From contig JAFWRQ010000003.1 in assembly GCA_017519865.1 (NCBI GenBank), positions 1-64,000 on the forward strand: DNA of 64,000 bases, given 5' to 3'. Source of the stretch: Bacteroidales bacterium. Its GTDB lineage: Bacteria; Bacteroidota; Bacteroidia; Bacteroidales; UBA932. Shown here one piece after another: positions 27,247 through 35,659 of the stretch (positions are counted from its first letter, which is position 1; each line of letters opens with the position of its first letter). A program made the translations under genes and the position numbers. A model generated the notes under the pieces. It was not told the DNA's origin. It searched no databases and was given only the letters and a program-made list of their open reading frames with translations.

Positions 27247-29283
27247 TCACTTGATCCCGGGGATGATGTTCAGGGTCATCCTTACCACTATCCAGTCATA
27301 GTGCCTGGTAATGTTGTCCAGGGCCTCGTAAGGACGCATGTCCGGGTGGGTCATAATGTCCTCGCGCTTTTCTTGTCCGTACCGGTATCCTTCAATCTCG
27401 TGGGAGGCGTTCCAGCGGAGATGCTCCAGGATGGCCAGGTATTCCAGTATCTTTTCAGCGCGGCTGTCGTCGCCCGTGTAATGCCTTCCCTCATAGCGGA
27501 CCGGAATGGCATAGGAGGTTTCGGGGTTTTTCCATAGCCTTGATGGGCATAGGGCGGCCTTTACCCTGACATGGTAGAAGTTCGCGAAATCCTGCCCGGC
27601 CTTGCGTCGGAATTCCATCCTGTGTGCCAGTTCCGTACCTGCCTTGCGGTTGATCTCGAGTTCCCGCTTCTCCCAGGAGATTCCATCCTGCACGCTGGCG
27701 GTGTACGAAGCCTGGAAACGCCTGGCATATTTGAGAAAACCTTCCTCGGAGATGTTGTCCCAGGTCCAAGTGCTTTCCAGGTCTCCTATCGTACGTATGA
27801 TCTGCCTGCCGCCGTAGTTTTCGTTGAAGAAACCAATCAGGTCGCGGTACTCGTCCGGCTTGTCCATCTTCACTACGATGAGCAGGTCGTCAAGCGACTT
27901 CCTGCATTTGAACGCTGCTTCGAGCATCTCTACGGCCAGGTTGATGTTCCTGGCATCGTCTCCCAGGGAGATGAATACGTAGTTGAGTGTTTCGATGCGC
28001 CTCTGCATCAACTCGCGGAAGGCTTCCGAGTCGGTGCTGCACTGGAGGAAACTGACGCGGCCGGGGTCCAGGGCGGGACGTGCCGCCTTGTATCCGGATG
28101 CCAGCCGGTCCATTTCGGCATCCACCACTTCGCACAGGAACGGGCTGGCCTTGCCGTCCTTTCCCACGAAAGCCCCGAACTCGTACAGGAAGGCCAGGGC
28201 TCCCTGTCCGCTCTCACCGAATCCGCAGACCATCGCTTCGAAGGGGCTGCAGACATAGCCTGCCGGTTCGCCGTCTTCATCACGGGCGATGTCGACGTAA
28301 TTGATGGGGTAGAGGCTCTCGTCGCTTTTGAGTATCCTGGTGGCCAGGAAAGAGGAATCGACTATGTGGACGTTCTTCGGTGAGGCGATGTCCATCTTGA
28401 GGGCAACTCCCTCTCTCTTTGCGTGGTAATACACCTGTGCCTTCACAGGCATGATCCGTCTCAGGGCAAAAAGGTTTTCTGACGTGTCGTCCGAAAGGAG
28501 GTAGATACAATTCTTTTCCGAGTCTGCCCAGGCTTTAAGCCTCTTCAGGCCGAGTTCTTCGAAGAAAGGCCCGTCGGTACATTTCGCTATGCTTTTCCTT
28601 GCCTTGAGCAGGATGGCGTCCGGGAGGTCCTCCCGCAGCCTCTCGACTGCGGAAGAACTGGATTTAACCCCCCTGAAAAGGCCGAGGAAGGAAACCTTGT
28701 CCGGAAGTATTCCCCTTTCGGGCGTTTCCACCATGATGACCCTGTCTTCGGCAGGAAGGCTCCGTGCCAGGGCCATGGAGAGCCTTCCCGTTCCCAGGAA
28801 TATGTGCGTCCTGACGTCGTCCGACGCCTTCCGGCCGTTAGTGGTCAGCCACAGCCGGCTGACCAGCCTGCCGGCCAGGAAATGGACTATCAGGATCGAT
28901 GTCGTCCAGATGGCGCTGATGTACAGGCCTTGGAGGATGATCAGATGCACCTGCGGGTTCTGCACCCCCTCGGCAACGACTCCGTCCCTCAGGTAGAAGA
29001 AACTGCTCAGGTGGCCGACGCTGGAGGCAAGCCTGAACAGGAAGAGGTCCGTTGCCGAAAGGATGGACATTACCAGTTTCGGGAACCACGACTTCGCCGC
29101 GGCGAAGTCGTATACGTGCCAGTAGAACAGGACGGAAAGGATGAGCAGTGCCAGGGCCGGGATCCAAAGCTTCTTGGGCTTTTTCCTCAGCAGGCAGAAG
29201 GTCAGGCTTGCGTACAGCAATACGAAAACGATGGCAAGTACCGTCGCTGACCCCGGGCTCATCCTTTCGAAGAATGTCATCAT
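27247..29283 (-). CDS. Membrane protein with two RCK/TrkA-N-like Rossmann segments and a C-terminal RyR domain
   Basis: 678 residues. Three to four hydrophobic segments lie within residues 12-145 (TVLAIVFVLLYASLTFCLL, IPALALLILSVLFYW, LILQGLYISAIWTTSILIVH). A soluble part follows with a Rossmann-type motif HIFLGTGRLSMALARSL (about 163) and a second, VCGFGESGQGALAFLYEFG (about 363), like the NAD-binding halves of RCK/TrkA-N regulators. The last ~70 residues form a ryanodine-receptor (RyR) repeat: EHLRWNASHEIEGYRYGQEK, HPDMRPYEAL, then HYDWIVVRM. No potassium-selectivity filter is visible, so channel activity is not claimed. It is the last gene of the RyR-TIR-PEGA operon, 6 bp after the preceding stop. 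Confidence 0.82.
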   Translation of the reverse strand: MMTFFERMSPGSATVLAIVFVLLYASLTFCLLRKKPKKLWIPALALLILSVLFYWHVYDFAAAKSWFPKLVMSILSATDLFLFRLASSVGHLSSFFYLRDGVVAEGVQNPQVHLIILQGLYISAIWTTSILIVHFLAGRLVSRLWLTTNGRKASDDVRTHIFLGTGRLSMALARSLPAEDRVIMVETPERGILPDKVSFLGLFRGVKSSSSAVERLREDLPDAILLKARKSIAKCTDGPFFEELGLKRLKAWADSEKNCIYLLSDDTSENLFALRRIMPVKAQVYYHAKREGVALKMDIASPKNVHIVDSSFLATRILKSDESLYPINYVDIARDEDGEPAGYVCSPFEAMVCGFGESGQGALAFLYEFGAFVGKDGKASPFLCEVVDAEMDRLASGYKAARPALDPGRVSFLQCSTDSEAFRELMQRRIETLNYVFISLGDDARNINLAVEMLEAAFKCRKSLDDLLIVVKMDKPDEYRDLIGFFNENYGGRQIIRTIGDLESTWTWDNISEEGFLKYARRFQASYTASVQDGISWEKRELEINRKAGTELAHRMEFRRKAGQDFANFYHVRVKAALCPSRLWKNPETSYAIPVRYEGRHYTGDDSRAEKILEYLAILEHLRWNASHEIEGYRYGQEKREDIMTHPDMRPYEALDNITRHYDWIVVRMTLNIIPGIK

Positions 29284-29289
29284 GACCTT

Positions 29290-31713
29290 TTACAGATAGA
29301 ACACCCTGAGTATGTTGGCTCCCTTGCTCTCCCTTCCACCGAAGGTGAATCCCAGGGCTGCCATCATTCCGCTGTTGTCGAACGGATGGCTCACGAAACC
29401 TTTCTCCTTGCCGCCGCCGGAATAAATGTTGGCATTGCCCTTCATCATCCGGTATCCGAACCTGAAACTGGCATTCAGGACGGGAATCCTGGAATGGAGT
29501 TCAAGTCCGAGGAAGATGTCAGTCATGTCGACATAACTGAAATGCATGTCCTGGAGGATGCTCAGATTCTTGGTGTGGATCTGCGGCGTGATAGAGTATG
29601 CGAAGAGGAAGTTCACATCCAGATACTGGTGTACTCCTCCGCCGATACGCTGTTCTCCGTTCAGGAAGAAGACGGAACCGCTGAAAAGGTACTTGTCCTT
29701 GTCCGTCGGAGTGGTCGCATTGAATGCGCCTGCGCGGACAAGCGATGTGGAGTAGCCGGGCCAAACGGGGAACTTCATCAGCGAGAGAGATCCCAGTTCC
29801 TTGTACGCCAAGCCCTCTCCGAGATCGAGGATGTTGTCCGAGAGGTAGTATTCTCCCGAGAGGATGGACATGCTGCCTCCCTCCGAGTAGGACATGCGGT
29901 TAAGGGTATTGTTCTTCTCCGTAAAGTTGAATACGCCCTTGTATGCAAGGTCCTTGCGCCTCCTTTCGCCACGCAGGCGAAGACCGTTGTTGAATCCGGG
30001 TTCGGGTCCTGCGCTGAAGCGGCGGAACTCATACTTGTACTTGCCGTAAGGAAGTTCCAGGACCGCATCGGTAAAGTGGTCGTACTCGCGTACGCGCACC
30101 TCGCTGTCGTCAACTGATGACAGATAGATGTTGAATCCGGTCTGCGAGTTGGACTGGCCCTTGAATGCATCGGAGGTGATCCTGAGCGGATGGCTCGGCT
30201 TGAGGGTCACGCTGAGCGTGTCGACCGCACCGATGACGCCGGACTGCTTGACTATGGTTACCGGGTAATAGCTCTTCTGCTTGAGCGTTATGGTGTTTTC
30301 GCCGAGAGGCACCGCCTTGTTGTAGACAGGTGTGCGGATACCTTCCGCGGCACCGTTGATGATGACCTCGACTCCGGCCGGCACGGTGTTGATGTTCAGG
30401 TAGGAGAGGGGGTTCATGTTGACCTCGAAATCCAGGGTCTCACCAGGCTCGACGTGTATGGAATAAGTCGGGACCTCGGACATGAAATCCTTCTTCTCGA
30501 ACGAGATCTTATGGTCGTCTGCGGTCAACATCACCTCCAGCTGGTCGGTAAGTGTACCGATGGGGGTCATGCCGTCCTTGATGATGGCCCCGTCAGCGTT
30601 CCTTCCGTTGAAGAAACGGACCTTTCCGCGCTTCGGAGTCATTATGACGTCGAGGGGTACCGTTTCGCCTTCGTGGACGGTGAACGAATAGGAGTAATCT
30701 TCGAAATCCTCAGCCGTGGCCGTAACCATATATGTGGCCGGTTCGAGCGGGATGACGAAGTTCCTTTCGTTGTCCTGATAGAGTTCGAAATGGTTCACCA
30801 TGGTCCCGGCGGTGTTGAACGTCCTGATGCCGCCCCGGCCATAATAGCCGTCCAGGTTGATCTGCTTACCTCCGATGAAGAGTTTGGGATTCTTGTTGTC
30901 AAGATTGCCGGTTGCCGCGTTCAGCGTCAGTTTGGCGAGAGCGAAACGGGGGGTAAGGGTGAAAGTGTACTCCTTGGTGACTTTGGGGTCGTCTTCGGCA
31001 CTTACGGAGATGAACGTGTCGATGGCGAAATAATCGTTCCTAAGGATATGGACGGGGATCTCGCCCTCGGTCAGGGAGAGCGTTACGGGAGTGATACGGG
31101 GGGTGGGATCGTTTCCAACCGTGACCTGTGAGCCCTCCGGTATGGTGATGATTCGGATGCTGCGCTCCTGAAGCGGGCGTGCGATCTGCAGGACGGGAAG
31201 CCCGCGGGAAATGGTCTTTCCGGAGACGACCATCTTTATGAGGATTTCACCGTTGCGTAAGGTCGGATCCGGATTGGCTTCCGCTACGATTGCGAGTTCA
31301 TTTCCGTCCTTGGTGAGTTTGCACCACTCCGGGCAGCTCTCGACTTCCCAGTTTCCGGTGCCTCCCCTGCCTGCGAGCACCGTAACGTTGTGCGCTTCGG
31401 CCGAATAGGCGAAATTGACGAAGGGCTGCGAGAACACCAGGCGTTCGCTCTCCTTCTTTGCGGCAGCCAGCTTGTCCAGTTCCCTGAGACACTTCTCGTA
31501 ATCGGGGCGGACTTCCTTGGTAAAGCTTTCGTACTGCCGGTAAAGTTTGAATATACCTTCATACTGAGCCTTGGCGGCTGCAAAGTCTCCGTTCAAAAGG
31601 TAAAGGTTGGCGGCGCTTTTCATAGTCTCGAACGACTCCTTTTCGCCGGCGGTCTGTGCTTGGAGCGCTGTTCCTGCGACAAGCAAGACGAAGAGTACAA
31701 TCAATCTCTTCAT
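29290..31713 (-). CDS. Secreted BACON/PEGA-domain protein with barrel-like C-terminus
   Basis: 807 residues. SPI signal peptide (GTALQAQ), then a helical TPR-like segment (NLYLLNGDFAAAKAQYEGIF). A BACON-like domain at about 90-180 reads GNWEVESCPEWCKLTKDG. PEGA-type repeats follow (RIITIPEGSQVTVGNDPTPR near 186; LNINTVPAGVEVIINGAAEG near 430) with further beta-sandwich segments. The final ~270 residues alternate polar and hydrophobic residues and end GANILRVFYL, a plausible outer-membrane barrel. PEGA domains are found in surface and cell-wall proteins. It lies between the TIR and RCK/RyR genes, with spacers of 3 and 6 bp, which ties a cell-surface component to the cytoplasmic TIR and RyR proteins. 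Confidence 0.8.
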   Translation of the reverse strand: MKRLIVLFVLLVAGTALQAQTAGEKESFETMKSAANLYLLNGDFAAAKAQYEGIFKLYRQYESFTKEVRPDYEKCLRELDKLAAAKKESERLVFSQPFVNFAYSAEAHNVTVLAGRGGTGNWEVESCPEWCKLTKDGNELAIVAEANPDPTLRNGEILIKMVVSGKTISRGLPVLQIARPLQERSIRIITIPEGSQVTVGNDPTPRITPVTLSLTEGEIPVHILRNDYFAIDTFISVSAEDDPKVTKEYTFTLTPRFALAKLTLNAATGNLDNKNPKLFIGGKQINLDGYYGRGGIRTFNTAGTMVNHFELYQDNERNFVIPLEPATYMVTATAEDFEDYSYSFTVHEGETVPLDVIMTPKRGKVRFFNGRNADGAIIKDGMTPIGTLTDQLEVMLTADDHKISFEKKDFMSEVPTYSIHVEPGETLDFEVNMNPLSYLNINTVPAGVEVIINGAAEGIRTPVYNKAVPLGENTITLKQKSYYPVTIVKQSGVIGAVDTLSVTLKPSHPLRITSDAFKGQSNSQTGFNIYLSSVDDSEVRVREYDHFTDAVLELPYGKYKYEFRRFSAGPEPGFNNGLRLRGERRRKDLAYKGVFNFTEKNNTLNRMSYSEGGSMSILSGEYYLSDNILDLGEGLAYKELGSLSLMKFPVWPGYSTSLVRAGAFNATTPTDKDKYLFSGSVFFLNGEQRIGGGVHQYLDVNFLFAYSITPQIHTKNLSILQDMHFSYVDMTDIFLGLELHSRIPVLNASFRFGYRMMKGNANIYSGGGKEKGFVSHPFDNSGMMAALGFTFGGRESKGANILRVFYL

Positions 31714-31716
31714 AAA

Positions 31717-32643
31717 TTAAAGTATTTGGTTTTGAATCATTTCTATGTCCTTGTCGGTGGGGAGGCCAAGCAAGGAATCCAGTGCGTGTATCTTTTCAAT
31801 ATTGGAAGCGATGGCGCCCGCCGAGGTGGTAATGTTCTCGCGGGAGGCGTATTTCAAGGGCTCGTAAAGTGCTTTGACAGTATTGATCCTGCGGGTGCGG
31901 ATGTCGGACATCGTCTGCAGGCTGCGTTCCCGGATCTCCTGGAAATCCGGGGCTTCAGGAGCTTTGACGGTTATCGCACTTCCGCATTGCGAGAAAACGC
32001 TCTCCGCCTCGTCTATGCCAGGCATTACAAACTCCAGTGAATCCTCGTGGGCCAGCCATCCGTCCACCTGTGCAAGGATTCCGGAACCTCTCTCCTGGAG
32101 CCGGCGGACCTTTCCTTTTTCCAGGAAATGAAATCCCAGTCCGAGGATGAGCAACAGGGCGATGACAAGTGCGGGTATGGCGGCTTTCCTGACAAGGACT
32201 CCTGCCTTGCCGAGGCTCTCGGCCTGTCCTTCGACCGGCAGGCCTTCAAGCGTGTGCTTCACGTTGGAGGCAAGCTGCTCTAGCCCGTCGGCAGGATTGA
32301 CGAGGGAATCGATGTAGTTGATGCTCTGCAGGTAATATGCCCGGTCGCGGTTGTACGGCACATCGTCCAGCCTGTATATCAGGATGGGCCTGTGGCACTT
32401 GTCAGCGAAATAGTTTATCTCCCTTCCGACCTCCGCCGATACGTTGGAGTTCTTGGAATGGATATATACGAGCATGCTGCTGGCATCCATGGCCTCCACC
32501 AGCTGGGACTGCCAGCCGGCATTGTGCAGGAGGTCCCGCTCCGAGGCGAAGCAGGAGAAGCCTTTTGACTCAAGATATTCCCTTACGGCGTGAAGGGCCT
32601 TCAGATCCTTGTTGGAATGGCTGATGAATGCTGTGTAACTCAT
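31717..32643 (-). CDS. Membrane-anchored TIR-domain protein
   Basis: 308 residues. The N-terminal TIR domain (about 1-135) has AFISHSNKD, a WQSQLVEAMDASSMLVYIHS strand and SAEVGREINYFADK, where Glu75 sits at the position of the catalytic glutamate of NAD-cleaving TIR domains. One transmembrane helix follows (about 155-173, IPALVIALLLILGLG). The C-terminal ~130 residues are helical and presumably outside the cytoplasm. Such TIRs signal or deplete NAD+ in bacterial immunity, which is family knowledge; here it is inferred only. Its start overlaps the RyR gene stop (ATGA), and the PEGA gene follows after 3 bp, so the three are translated together. Confidence 0.9.
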   Translation of the reverse strand: MSYTAFISHSNKDLKALHAVREYLESKGFSCFASERDLLHNAGWQSQLVEAMDASSMLVYIHSKNSNVSAEVGREINYFADKCHRPILIYRLDDVPYNRDRAYYLQSINYIDSLVNPADGLEQLASNVKHTLEGLPVEGQAESLGKAGVLVRKAAIPALVIALLLILGLGFHFLEKGKVRRLQERGSGILAQVDGWLAHEDSLEFVMPGIDEAESVFSQCGSAITVKAPEAPDFQEIRERSLQTMSDIRTRRINTVKALYEPLKYASRENITTSAGAIASNIEKIHALDSLLGLPTDKDIEMIQNQIL

Positions 32644-32948
32644 TTCTCTTCCTTGAGGGATATGGTGTAACCGAGTTTGACGATCAGCCGTAACGTGTTC
32701 ATGGCCGTAAGACGGTCATATTCCTTCTCGCTCTCAGGAAGTTCGGAATAAGGTACGAGTTCCGGATGGAGTTTTTTATCGTCGTCCCTTTTCTCTCCGT
32801 ACCGCCATCCTTCGGATATGCGCCTGGCGCTCCAGGTATCGTGTACGTTCTTGGCAAGGACTTCGGAAAGCTCCATCAACTGGCTTTCGAGGCTGATATC
32901 GCTTACGTCGACAGGTTCAGGTATGTATTCCCTCCTGGTTTCTTTCAT
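32640..32948 (-). CDS. Stand-alone RyR-domain protein
   Basis: 102 residues, almost entirely one ryanodine-receptor (RyR, PF02026-type) repeat. LAKNVHDTWSARRISEGWRY is followed by GEKRDDDKKLHPELVPY and SEKEYDRLTAMNTLRLIV. Key conserved positions W-R-GW-YG, HP-L-PY and YDR are all present. No signal peptide or membrane helix. RyR repeats in bacteria have known structures but no settled role, likely ligand or protein binding. It is 18 bp after the GH9 stop and overlaps the TIR gene start. Confidence 0.88.
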   Translation of the reverse strand: MKETRREYIPEPVDVSDISLESQLMELSEVLAKNVHDTWSARRISEGWRYGEKRDDDKKLHPELVPYSELPESEKEYDRLTAMNTLRLIVKLGYTISLKEEK

Positions 32949-32966
32949 CGGGATGGACGGAGACCG

Positions 32967-35063
32967 TTAATACATCGACGAGAAATCGCTGCCACCGGTC
33001 AGGATCGGGTAGATGTTGGCCGGGAAGCAGAGGCTCTGGTAGATGGTGAACTCGCTCTGTGAGATAGCGTTCAGGTTGTCGATATAGATGCGCTCGCGGG
33101 GAGTGTTGCGGTCGAAGGCGGGATAGGTCCTGCCGGCGTTGGTGTTGAGGCCGGGGCCGAACACGAGGAGGCCGGGACGGATGCCCCAGTGCATCTCGTG
33201 GTTGGTATACTCTGTCTCGCGGTCGTGCGGGTGGTGTACCTGGTTGTAGCCGAGGCTCGTCACGAAGCACTTGCCCATGGGGTTGAGGCCGAGGGCGTAG
33301 TCCATCAGCTGGCTGACACCATCGATGTACTTGTCCTCGCCGGAGAGTTTCCAGTAGAGCATCATGGGATAGGCGTACTGGCCCTGGGCGACGTTGCTGC
33401 CCCACCAGCGGAGGTTGGCCGGGGTTCCCACGGGATAGGCGTTCATGGCCAGAAACTCGAGCTCCCTGTCGGCGGTCTGCTTAAGGGCGTCCTTGAAGAT
33501 TGCGGTCACGGCCGGGTCGGTAGCGCGGTTCTTGGCGAGGAGGTATGAGCAGAAGTATGAAGGCAGCCAGGCATTGCGTGCGAAGGCCTCGGTGCCCTGG
33601 TTGAAGGTGTTGACGATGGCCATCACGTCAGAGGCGTGCTCCTTGATGTAGTTATGATAGGCCTCGTCTCCGGTCATCAGGTACATCTCGACGTTCCAGT
33701 ACATGTCGAAGGTCGGGAAGGACTTGCCTTCGAGTGTGGTTCGGGCGAGCGCGGCGCGCTCCATGAGCTGCTGCGTGCGGTCGGGACGGTAAGGCTGGAT
33801 GATGCGTGCGAGGTGCACGAACAGCGCGGAAGCCCAGGCGGCGGTGATGTCGCTCAGCACCTCGGTGCCGAAGAGATGGTCCTCGCGGTCATAGGTGGTG
33901 AAGGGGGAGTAGCCGGTGGTCTCGGTGCCCCAGGGCATCTCGCCGGTTTCGGTCTGTACATACTCCCAGAACATCGTGCCCCACTCGGCCTCGTCGATGA
34001 TGTCGGGGATGCCGTTGCCCTTGCCGAGGATATTGAAATTCTCGTCGAACTTGTCGGGTATGTTGAACTGGTCGTCAGTGAAGAACTCCGGGAACATCTC
34101 GTAGGTGGTCAGGAGCGAGGAGGAGACGTCCATGTGGTAGGTGCGGCGGTCGGCGTCGCCGGCGTCGTGGTAGCCGCCCCATGCCTTGATGGTAGGCTCC
34201 TCGCCGGTGACCCTAAGGCGGGCCTCACCGATGGGGCCGTAGGTGAGGTATACGGTTTCGTGGCAGGGCTTGGTGCGGATGTCCCACTCGGCGTAAGGCT
34301 TGACGACGGGAACGCCGCAACGCTGGTGGTAAAGGGCGCGGAAACTGGTCCAGGCGATCTTCCTGGCGAAATCTCCGCCCACTCCGAAGGGATAGGAGGA
34401 TCCGAATCCCTTGACGACGACCTTGTAGGGACCGCCCTCGGGGACAGCGGACAGGTCGATGCGGTAGACGTAGTCGCCTGAGGATCTGTCTTCGCCGATC
34501 TCGGTGACTGTACCTGTCGTCACCTTGCGGCCCTTGCCGTCGATGACCTTGTACTCGGGCAGGGCGCCGTCGATCTTGCGGGCGCCGCCATCACCGAGCC
34601 ATACGGCGAGGTTGGCGTAACGCACGTGACCCAGGGCGCTGTATCCGACCTGGTTGGTCTTGATGGCCTCGCAGAATACTTTTTTCTCCTTGAAGCGGAA
34701 GGCGGACTTGCCGTAGGGAGTCCTGATGACGTAGCGCTTGCCGGGCTTGAGTTTGTCGACGGTAAGATAGATATGGTGCTCGGAGGCATCAGCCTCCGTT
34801 ACGAACTTGTTGAGTGCCTTGACGGGCTTGCGGTTGACCGTCCAGGCTGAAGGATCGGAGATGTCGATCCCGTCGATGTTCACGATATCGCTGTTGAAGA
34901 ACAGGGTGATGACGTTGTCGGATGCCGTGCGTATCTCCTTGAGTACGAGAGTCTCGTCCTTAGCGGTCGGATCCTCGGGATATACGGGGCTCTGCGGGTT
35001 ATAGGCAGAGATGCACAACACCGCCGCCAATGCGATGCACGGAAGTTTGAAATACGTTCTCAT
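32967..35063 (-). CDS. GH9 endoglucanase (cellulase/beta-glucanase), secreted
   Basis: 698 residues. An N-terminal signal segment is followed by an Ig-like domain and a CelD_N-type Ig domain (about 130-220, IKTNQVGYSALGHVRYA). The GH9 (alpha/alpha)6 barrel contains GGYHDAGDADRRTYHMDVS (catalytic Asp about 301), the HPHDRETEYTN region after GYNQVHH, and SQSEFTIYQS with the acid Glu (about 671). It inverts beta-1,4-glucan bonds. No binding module or T9SS tail is seen. It lies between tlpA and the RyR gene on the same strand, with gaps of 43 and 18 bp. Confidence 0.92.
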   Translation of the reverse strand: MRTYFKLPCIALAAVLCISAYNPQSPVYPEDPTAKDETLVLKEIRTASDNVITLFFNSDIVNIDGIDISDPSAWTVNRKPVKALNKFVTEADASEHHIYLTVDKLKPGKRYVIRTPYGKSAFRFKEKKVFCEAIKTNQVGYSALGHVRYANLAVWLGDGGARKIDGALPEYKVIDGKGRKVTTGTVTEIGEDRSSGDYVYRIDLSAVPEGGPYKVVVKGFGSSYPFGVGGDFARKIAWTSFRALYHQRCGVPVVKPYAEWDIRTKPCHETVYLTYGPIGEARLRVTGEEPTIKAWGGYHDAGDADRRTYHMDVSSSLLTTYEMFPEFFTDDQFNIPDKFDENFNILGKGNGIPDIIDEAEWGTMFWEYVQTETGEMPWGTETTGYSPFTTYDREDHLFGTEVLSDITAAWASALFVHLARIIQPYRPDRTQQLMERAALARTTLEGKSFPTFDMYWNVEMYLMTGDEAYHNYIKEHASDVMAIVNTFNQGTEAFARNAWLPSYFCSYLLAKNRATDPAVTAIFKDALKQTADRELEFLAMNAYPVGTPANLRWWGSNVAQGQYAYPMMLYWKLSGEDKYIDGVSQLMDYALGLNPMGKCFVTSLGYNQVHHPHDRETEYTNHEMHWGIRPGLLVFGPGLNTNAGRTYPAFDRNTPRERIYIDNLNAISQSEFTIYQSLCFPANIYPILTGGSDFSSMY

Positions 35064-35106
35064 TTCAGGTATTTTGATTGGTTATAGTCTTAGAGAGTGA
35101 AGATAA

Positions 35107-35658
35107 TCAAATTTTAGCAGAAAGCAATGCTTCCATGTCTTTTGCGGTCAGCGCCGAACCTGCTACAGTGCCGTCGGGGGCGACCAGGACCATGGTGGGG
35201 ATCCAGTGTATGCCGAAGGCTTCGTACACGGGATTGTCCTTGCGCTTGATGAGGTTGGAGACCTGCTTCCATGCGAATCCCTGCTCGTCGAGACATTTGC
35301 GCCAGGCGTCCCCGTCGTCGTCGAAGGAGACTCCCAGGAACTCCACGCCCTTAGGCGCCGCCTTGGCGTACAGGTCCTTGACGGCCTGGAACTCCGCACG
35401 GCAGTCGGGGCACCAGCTGGCCCAGAAGTCCAGCACCAGCCACTTGCCGGCGTAGTCGGCCAGACGTATGGGCTCGCCGTCGGGGGTGTTCAGCTCCAGC
35501 GCGGGGGCGGGACTGCCTGCCGCCAGCTGGGGGAGGTACTCGGACATGTCTTTAGTCTCTTCGGCGGCCGGCTCCGCGGCCGCTTTCTTCTGCCGGCTGC
35601 CGCATGCCACGGTGCTCGCCAGCAAGGCCATGATGGCCAGGATCTTCAATGCTTTCAT
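35107..35658 (-). CDS. TlpA-like thioredoxin-fold lipoprotein
   Basis: 183 residues; lipobox ASTVACG (Cys about 19), then a charged linker and a thioredoxin-like domain with the redox motif WASWCPDCR and the cis-proline segment IHWIPTMVL. It reduces periplasmic disulfides or passes electrons from DsbD to target proteins. The gene directly follows dsbD, whose stop is just upstream, so the pair forms a reductant relay. Confidence 0.9.
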   Translation of the reverse strand: MKALKILAIMALLASTVACGSRQKKAAAEPAAEETKDMSEYLPQLAAGSPAPALELNTPDGEPIRLADYAGKWLVLDFWASWCPDCRAEFQAVKDLYAKAAPKGVEFLGVSFDDDGDAWRKCLDEQGFAWKQVSNLIKRKDNPVYEAFGIHWIPTMVLVAPDGTVAGSALTAKDMEALLSAKI

Positions 35659-35659
35659 A

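Noticed and set aside
27247..29283. Calling the RCK/RyR membrane protein a potassium channel
   Set aside because: No TVGYG-like selectivity filter is visible; only the Rossmann and RyR parts are supported.
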